Of a stretch of 64,000 nt of DNA, positions 58,701 through 64,000 are shown piece after piece. The DNA lies in NCBI GenBank assembly GCA_907165065.1, contig OU015550.1:3002001-3066000 (forward strand), written 5' to 3'. The stretch comes from Caprimulgus europaeus (lineage: Eukaryota > Chordata > Aves > Caprimulgiformes > Caprimulgidae). A program made the position numbers and the translations under genes. Under the pieces are notes generated by a model. It made no database searches. It had not been told where the DNA came from and was given only the letters and a program-made list of their open reading frames with translations. Each line of letters begins with the position of its first letter. Position 1 is the first letter of the stretch.

Positions 58701-61700
58701 CCCATTTGCTCCTGGAAACTGGTAAAGGTTTCACATGACCTGGTGTGACCTGAAGACACATGGCCAAGCTTCACCTGGAAGAAAAAACTGCAAGTCCAAG
58801 CAAGTGTTGATGAAACCACTGTCCAGGCACACAGTGAGCATGGCAGACAACCAAGTCAAGTGGTTATTGCCACAGCTGGGGAGGATCATCCGCTGAAAGT
58901 CCTTAAATCCATGGAGGGGGCTATAAAGTCAGGGAGTGCATTAGGCAAGATGGATAGGCAAGGAGAATGTAGTCATTAATGCCATCAGAGGCAAGAAATA
59001 CAGCCAGCATCTGACTTTACTGGAACTAAGATCAATTAGCCAAATGCAGATTGCTAACAAATTTCTCCTTCTTTTGTCAAGTAAAACACCAAGCACTTCC
59101 CTCACCCCTCGAGCCAACTGCAGAGTTAACTCACCAAGCCCCAGCTTCATTCCCTGTCTGGTGGAGCATGCCTCCTGCCTCAGTCCAAGCTGATTTATTG
59201 AGCAGAGATCGCTGACCTCCTCTATTTTTGGGGAGAGGAACATTGCCTGACAAATCACTATCACCCAGTGAGCAACACACAAGGTTTCTTGTTCTGAGGC
59301 AGCAGCGAGATGAGATGCTGCAGCGCAGTGGGGTTGAGTTTCTGCTGTGAGACCTGCACTCCCCCACCCCTCTGACTCACACTGGGAAGGAAGAGATGAT
59401 CAGAAGTGGGTTGCTGGAGCTAAATACACGTGTGACTGCAAAAAACACATGCAGAGAGACACAGATTGAATACAAATGTCTATTCCCCAGGCCAAAAAAC
59501 CCTTTAAGGTGAAGGTTAGGTATCTGGCATTCTTTAAGAGATGGTGTTCCTTGATTCCTCAACCTCCAAAAAGCACTTTCCAACAGGGATCAGTGACAGA
59601 CTTCTCCTTTCCTCTCACCTATACCACCCCACCCTCAGGAAATACATTTGGAAGATTTTCTTACAAGCTCTACCAGGAAATGAGAGGATTGAACCTGTTG
59701 GCCAAGAAATGAGATTCTATAATGATGCCAGGATGCAGCTAATTACCATTCAGTGGCCTCAGAAGTTTAATGTGCTCATCCAGAACACCACAGCAAGACA
59801 CAGAAGTTTTGATGCCCTGTTTTATGGAGGAAAGCTTTATGCTACAGAAACCAGCAATTTGCCCAAATTTGTATGGAAAATCTGGAGCATGGCAGGGACC
59901 TGCAACCAAATGTCTCAGGGCCTGGGTTTGTTCCAGCATGACTCCAAGGATCTCTGCTCTCCCTAGTCAGGGGTATGCAATAACTGCTTGTATAAATAGA
60001 CTCCAAAACATACTTATCTCTGCAGTAACTGCCATTTCAGACACCAAACTAGTCAGGAAGCCCCAGTATCCTCAAAGCCCTCCCATTTTTGAGGATGTGA
60101 GAGCATTTGGAAAGTTCCTCACAGCTCCCTGCACATTTGTGATATGATCTGAAGCGTGAAAACAGCCCTAGCAAAGTCTTGAGGAGCAAGAGATAAACTC
60201 TGCTAGAAAACAAGAAGGTAAAGGTGTAACACAGCCCAGGACAGCCTTCATCCTCTCATCCTCACAGCGAGGGGCTGGCAAAGCACTGCCTGCTCTCAGA
60301 CTTGCTGCACTCATAGGAGAGGAGGGAGAAACAGGGAATACAGCAGCTGATCTGCGTCCGAGGGATCCCAAACCGAGTGTGACACAGCACAGCTCGCAGG
60401 AAAACACCTGACTGAAGGACAAGGCAGCTCCTGGGTGTGTCTGCTTCCAGAGTCTGGTGTCCATTTTGCTGAAAACTCCCTGCACAAAGGCAGCTTTTGC
60501 TGAAGGGCTGGCTCCTCCTCTCCCCTCCATGTTAGACCTCTTCACTAACGCTATCGATCCATCACGCACGCTGCTACAGCTACAGACCAGCCTGGGGAAG
60601 GCAAAGCTTGGCACAAAGCAGGATGCTAAACAGTGGCCATTGCATTAGACCAAAAACCACACACAGTTTCGCATCCCAAAGACATTTGACCCTAGAAAAC
60701 ATAAACTCTAATCAGGATGTAGTATCTAGGGCAGGCAGAGGTTCAACTCCCACTGGAAATGCACGGTGGATTCCTCCTCCTTGGATTTCCAAGTGACAAA
60801 TGGATAGGAGATAAGCTTTATCATGGTAAGTGGGAGCTGTGTGTGCAGATATATATTAGCATCTCATCAAGAGGGGACACTGCCCACCCAGAGCAGTTCA
60901 GATGCAGCAGTTTGGAGGTGAAGGATGTAAAAGGACAGAATCTCTCGCAGTGGCAGCTCTCCAGCATCCTCCAACAGGCTGCAGTAAAGGCAAACAAGCT
61001 CTGGAGTTCTGCTTTTGCTCCTGATTTAAAGGCAGAGAAGGGAATTCATGCCTAAAATGCACGAGGGAAGCACCTCTCCTGCAAGCAGCCTTGTTTAGTG
61101 GATATCAAAACCTACAGGAATACTCAGAAAAAGCCCAGCAGCACCCAAGTTGAGGCATGTGGCAGATTACCACATCCAAAGGGCACAGCCACCACAACAC
61201 CCGTGCTGACCTGCAACTGGTATCATCCCAGTCCTGCTCCCTGCACAGCTGGGAGGAGCTGGGGAGAATGATCCTCTCCTCTGAGAAATCCAAGAGGCAT
61301 CAGGAGAAGGCTGTGTCCCTGAACAAACAGGACTGTTCCTGGCTATAGGGATGGTGGCTCTTGGTCAGCCAGGAAGCATCCCAGAGGACAGCACAGTGGC
61401 TGAACCGGTCTCACCAGCAGACAGTATTCCTTACACCATCAATTTTGAGATGTAGATTTTCTAAAACCCTTGAGCAGTACATGATATTTAGGCACCTTTG
61501 GTCCCCAGACAGCAGAGTTCATGGGCATCCATTTAATCAAGCTCTGTGGGCTGTGTCTCACTACAAACAGCCCCATTTCAAAAGGAACCATTAAAGCCAA
61601 GCAATTATCTCCTCCTTTGAAGGCCAGGACTCTGCTCCATATGGAAGACAACACTCCCTGAGGACCCATAGCTAAGAGGACAGGTTCCTTAACAAACTGA

Positions 61701-64000
61701 TGGTTTCCAGAGTGAAGCTGTATCCCAGGAAGAGAAGAATTAAAATAAACCTCCTGAGCAGCTTGGAAATGTAGAAGCATTGAGACAGTCAGCTGGGAAA
61801 GAGGCAGGTTATTACCCCACTCTGCAAACAGTACAGAGACATACGCATCAATATCAAAGCAACTTTCCTCTGTTAGTTCCACCTCCCCTTCAACTCTACT
61901 TTCCTCAAAAGAAGGAACAAAAAGTATAGGGGGGAAAAAAGCTGTTAAAATGGCAAAGCAATCCTGTTGATTGTGCAGAGCCAAGGCATGCACTTAAGTC
62001 GCTGCAGGAGCAACGGAGGAAGATTTTTAACTGAGACTTGGATCTGACTTTGCTGCTCCAGTCCGGATCCCAAACACAACCTCAGCACAGGGTTTGCTAT
62101 TTCCCACACTCCAGCCACCTCTACTGACAATATTGATGGAAATGAGAGTGTTTTAACCCAGGATCATCTCTCTGCATTGCAGAGACAAGAGTTATAACAG
62201 TTGCAAACATGGCTGGAGGAGGACGATGCTCTGTTTGAGGAAAATCAATGCACTAAGTGACACCACGATTCCTTCTTCACCTTGTTTCATGGAAATTAGA
62301 AACAGCAAAGACAAAATGCACAACTAAATCATCTCACTATTTATAAAGTTTTATGACAAAATTAATAAAACTACATACTTCAAGGTCACAGAAGTATGTA
62401 AGTGAAAGATATAGGAAAAGGGATTGTGATGAGTTTTATCTGATCTGAAGCAATGATAGGGCATCTAGAGTTTTACAGGTGGAAAGTCTGAGAAGAAATG
62501 TTAAAATATTCTGGCAAACAGGTTTGATGGGCTGCAGAAAAACAGTAGCTTTGCTGGGATATTGCTGCAACACTCCAGCTACTCTGGACAGTTTGTTTTA
62601 GAGGCTGGGTGGCAGAAGTAGCTCTTTAGGCCTTATTCTATTGCAACCAAACTAAAACCTGGCCTTTGGTAAACCTCAGTTAAGACAAACTGCTTGAGCA
62701 GGACCTTTCACCCCACAGAAAGTGTTCCTGGTCCCCAGGAAAAACATTCCTTAAGCTGTGAAATACAGACAGCCTCTAAAGGACACTTTACACAGCTCAA
62801 TGTATGCTGAACCCCACTGTGCCTCACCAGCAGCCAACCAGCACCTCTGAGCCCACAGCTGGGAGAGAGAACACAGATATTTATCATCTTGGCTATAGTC
62901 ACTCTGATGTACAACTCTAAATACAAAATTCCCATCCTGTCCTCACAGGGCTGGAAGGATTTTGTGAGCCTGAAAGAACCAAATCCTGGAATGTGGAGGG
63001 CTATGGAGAGGTTCTGCTCATTCCCAAAGGGCCAGACCCACGCTTACATAGTGAAAAAAGCCAGAAGAAAGAGCATCTTGCTACTGCATTATGTATTTGA
63101 AACAAAAGCAAGATTGTTGTGGGGATTGTGAGACCAGCCAGAAGTCAAATATGCAGCAGCTCCATTTCAGACTGACTGCTTAAAGAAAATTTTGTTGCTA
63201 TCCACCAGAGAAGAACAGAAACTGGAGACAAACATATTCTGAAAGGCAGGAGGGAACTGTAAGCCATCAGCTTGACTTTCTCAGAGGGTATGTTGAGAAC
63301 AACAGTAATTATAAAAGCCAGAAGATCAGTAGAACTTTCTGTCCCTAGGATACTGGCTGGAGTCCTTGCACCATCTTTCAGCTGCAAATTAGGTATTTTC
63401 TGTACGTGCAGAAAACCTCATCTTCCTCCTGCACACTGAGCAAAGATGAGTTGGGAAGATTTAAACCTCACAACACAGTGGTTATTGGGCTGTGTGAGCA
63501 GGGGCAATGAACCAGCCACCCTGGAGCTCATTTCACTGCCACCAGCTTGCAGAAGAGGGCAAGAAGTGTCTCAGACCACTCACACAAGCCAGCAGCTCTT
63601 ATCTCCACCTAAATAAAACTATAACAAGTCACTTCAGGTATTGGAAGCCACCAATAAAAACTCCACAATTCTCAGCAATAACTCTTTGTTTAAAACTATT
63701 CAAAGATGTAAAAACACTTCAAAACTTACCATATCCTATGGTAATGTATATACTATTAGTATAGTAGTACTAGTAACAGTAATACTAATCCCAAAAATGT
63801 ATAAACAGGCAGTTTCAACAAGGAACAAGACCCCCTACACACATCCACATGCTGTCAGTGGGTATTAATGAACACTGGGGTAACCAGGGTCCCCCCCTTT
63901 CCCATCAGGCTGAGCTGCAATGCTCTTCACCCAGCCCACTTCCCCCAGAATCCTGCTGGGAGGGAAGGACAGCTGCATTATATAAAATTAAATGAATCTA
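55752..64000 (-). other. ANKS1A: ANKS1A intron upstream of the SAM exons
   Basis: About 8.2 kb to the window edge. I searched for the exon encoding the conserved human segment ending in GEGIDFSQERQKIS and for ankyrin exons and found neither, so they lie beyond the window. Apart from the CpG-dense block at 57480-57770 and a weaker CpG cluster near 56100-56190, it holds no recognised repeat family. A 184-codon minus-strand frame at 61439-61993 has no recognisable domain. Confidence 0.65.
57480..57770. promoter_or_regulatory. ANKS1A: Intragenic CpG-dense block, candidate internal promoter
   Basis: About 16 CpG dinucleotides fall in roughly 100 bp near 57530-57640, in a region otherwise CpG-poor. 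On the ANKS1A strand, GGGAGGG is followed by the donor GTAAGAGG at 57680; on the plus strand, GGCTCT is followed by GTAAGTCT at 57760. The minus-strand donor could join an untranslated first exon to the acceptor at 55752. The plus-strand donor suggests possible divergent noncoding transcription. Promoter activity is inferred. Confidence 0.5.

Noticed and set aside
59541..59966. 141-codon plus-strand open frame
   Set aside because: No recognisable domain, no flanking splice consensus, and antisense to ANKS1A within an intron; likely chance.
1..64000. CRISPR arrays, operons, phage or plasmid features, tRNA or rRNA genes
   Set aside because: None seen. The window is vertebrate genomic DNA and the tandem repeats lack the regular unique spacers of a CRISPR array.

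Overview
This window is eukaryotic DNA from a bird, or a close sauropsid relative. It contains at least eight 5'-truncated CR1 LINE fragments of avian type, split genes with GT-AG introns, CpG-island promoters, and a gene order matching human 6p21.31 (ANKS1A, TCP11, SCUBE3) inverted relative to the human coordinates. Compact introns and close gene spacing fit a microchromosome-like location, but that is inference.

Layout. (1) 1-5667 is the start of intron 1 of SCUBE3 on the minus strand. Its first coding exon, a signal peptide ending in a phase-1 donor, is at 5668-5752, with 5'UTR or promoter sequence just beyond. (2) 6401-19000 is an intergenic interval with simple repeats, one CR1, a MIR-like remnant and AT-rich blocks that could be regulatory; no gene was found there. 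(3) 19000-26470 is TCP11 on the plus strand: a CpG-island promoter, nine coding exons whose phases all close into a 505-residue protein, and an AATAAA signal. (4) 26470-27610 is a short gap between tail-to-tail genes. (5) 27610-64000 is the 3' part of ANKS1A on the minus strand: a long 3'UTR, eleven coding exons covering the two SAM domains, the PTB domain and the C-terminus, a 12.9-kb intron, and intron sequence up to the window edge. The ankyrin-repeat exons lie beyond the right edge.

The main discovery is at 55540-55751. The exon opening the SAM-SAM-PTB half of ANKS1A has a second, upstream splice acceptor. The extra segment encodes an N-terminus beginning MMWQCHLS that closely resembles the alternative N-terminus of the short AIDA-1/EB-1 isoforms of the paralogue ANKS1B. 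A CpG-dense block about 2 kb upstream (57480-57770), with a good donor on each strand, is a candidate internal promoter. ANKS1A in this species therefore probably also makes an ankyrin-less protein of about 480 residues. A second unusual element is a five-copy 29-bp minisatellite in the neighbouring intron; on the ANKS1A sense strand it repeats a recursive-splice-like AG|GTAAGA motif and an AATAAA hexamer.

The three genes are not a functional pathway. SCUBE3 is a secreted EGF/CUB protein, TCP11 a sperm-associated protein in mammals, and ANKS1A a receptor-tyrosine-kinase adaptor. They are ancient neighbours. All exon boundaries were derived by reading splice consensus, phase and protein similarity from memory, without alignment or transcript data.
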